Shown here one piece after another: positions 63,636 through 64,000 of a stretch of DNA of 64,000 bases. The notes under the pieces are model-generated. The model saw only the letters and a program-made list of their open reading frames with translations, searched no databases and was not told where the DNA came from. The translations under genes were made by a program, and so were the position numbers. Numbering within the stretch: the first letter of the stretch is position 1; every line of letters starts with the position of its first letter. Origin of the DNA: Actinotalea lenta (GTDB taxonomy: Bacteria; Actinomycetota; Actinomycetes; Actinomycetales; Cellulomonadaceae); contig NZ_JAUQYP010000001.1 in the NCBI RefSeq assembly GCF_030586465.1, forward strand, positions 2,507,946 to 2,571,945. Reading direction: 5' to 3'.

Positions 63636-64000
63636 CTACCCGGCGGCGGCGTCCAGGGCCGGGGACGTCCGGGATCCCGTGCGACGCAACCACCACATGC
63701 CGAGCATCGGCAGCACGAGCGGCACGTAGCCGTACCCCTGCCCGTAGTCGGACCAGACCGTCGCGTCCGCGAACAGGTCGGAGCGCACGATCGAGAGGGT
63801 CCCCACCGTGAGCACCCCGGCCAGCTCGACGCTCACGGCGGCCCACGCCACCGCCCGCCACGCTCCGCGACCCCGTGCGAGTGCCACCGTGGCAACCACG
63901 TACACCACGGCGGCCACGGCCGACAGCAGGTAGGCCAAGGGCGCGGCAGCCAGGTCGGTGGCGATCTGCACGGCCGAGCGAGCGCTCGCAGCGACGGCGA
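63636..64000 (-). CDS. Conserved integral membrane protein upstream of pyrD, start possibly outside window
   Basis: At least 111 residues from GTG 63971, with three or four helices and the conserved LFADATVWSDYGQGYGYVPLVLPMLGMWWL ending seen in a widespread actinobacterial family. The frame stays open to the window edge (preceded by AVAASARSA), so the true start could be beyond 64000. Function unknown. Nine bases from pyrD. Confidence 0.8.
   Translation of the reverse strand, partial: AVAASARSAVQIATDLAAAPLAYLLSAVAAVVYVVATVALARGRGAWRAVAWAAVSVELAGVLTVGTLSIVRSDLFADATVWSDYGQGYGYVPLVLPMLGMWWLRRTGSRTSPALDAAAG

Overview
This is a 64 kb stretch of core chromosome from a high-GC actinobacterium, most likely order Micrococcales (Cellulomonas-like; inferred from content, not proven). 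Supporting evidence: very GC-rich codon use, many GTG starts, actinobacterial families (SepH, DUF3043, DUF3093, DUF3159, DUF3710, DUF4192, DUF4193, DUF5998, Rv2175c, PknL), a cytochrome bc1-aa3 supercomplex with diheme QcrC and a four-subunit oxidase, and gene order that I recall from Mycobacterium tuberculosis Rv2691-Rv2703 and Rv2173-Rv2200. No rRNA, tRNA, insertion sequence, prophage or CRISPR array was seen. No gap between genes exceeds about 200 bases.

Layout. 1-4.2 kb: paired TrkA potassium regulators, then the dut-DUF3710-OB fold-DUF3159 operon, DUF3093 and DUF4193. 4.3-8.9 kb: inositol monophosphatase, the division protein SepH, thymidine kinase, a phosphatase-superfamily enzyme and DUF5998. 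8.9-17.4 kb: a Pat-type acyl-CoA synthetase-like/GNAT fusion, then both topoisomerase IV subunits facing each other around a tandem GNAT. 17.5-21.5 kb: small membrane and unknown proteins, including a DUF2975/XRE pair behind a palindromic operator. 21.5-26.9 kb: the principal sigma factor, a stress protein, DUF4192, a lipoprotein, a polyprenyl synthase and the Rv2175c regulator. 27-37 kb: a LysM/transglycosylase, the PASTA kinase PknL, a UPF0104-type membrane protein with a PIG-L deacetylase, DedA, class II DAHP synthase, PPi-dependent phosphofructokinase and an acyltransferase. 37-44 kb: ROK glucokinase, acyl-CoA ligase, exonuclease/UvrC fusion, an Lrp/AsnC-type sensor domain, TrpD and an atypical receiver protein. 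44-52.5 kb: ctaE-qcrCAB, superoxide dismutase and ctaCDF, which together encode the terminal respiratory chain. 52.6-57 kb: a sulfur / Fe-S neighbourhood (a cysteine-desulfurase-like protein lacking the PLP lysine, TusA, ErpA, a degenerate glycerate kinase, NadA). 57-64 kb: DJ-1/PfpI, thioesterase, M20 peptidase, DUF3043, the YczE/YczR pair, and PyrD with small neighbours.

Two observations stand out. First, about 21 genes have a TANNNT-like -10 hexamer ending only 6-8 bases before the start codon, so much of this chromosome appears to make leaderless mRNAs; this also fixes several start codons. Second, the 52.6-55.6 kb block holds two apparent pseudo-enzymes (a Lys-less NifS homologue translationally coupled to an intact TusA, and a glycerate kinase with two eroded signature motifs) around an intact ErpA and NadA. 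This is the best candidate in the window for undescribed biology.
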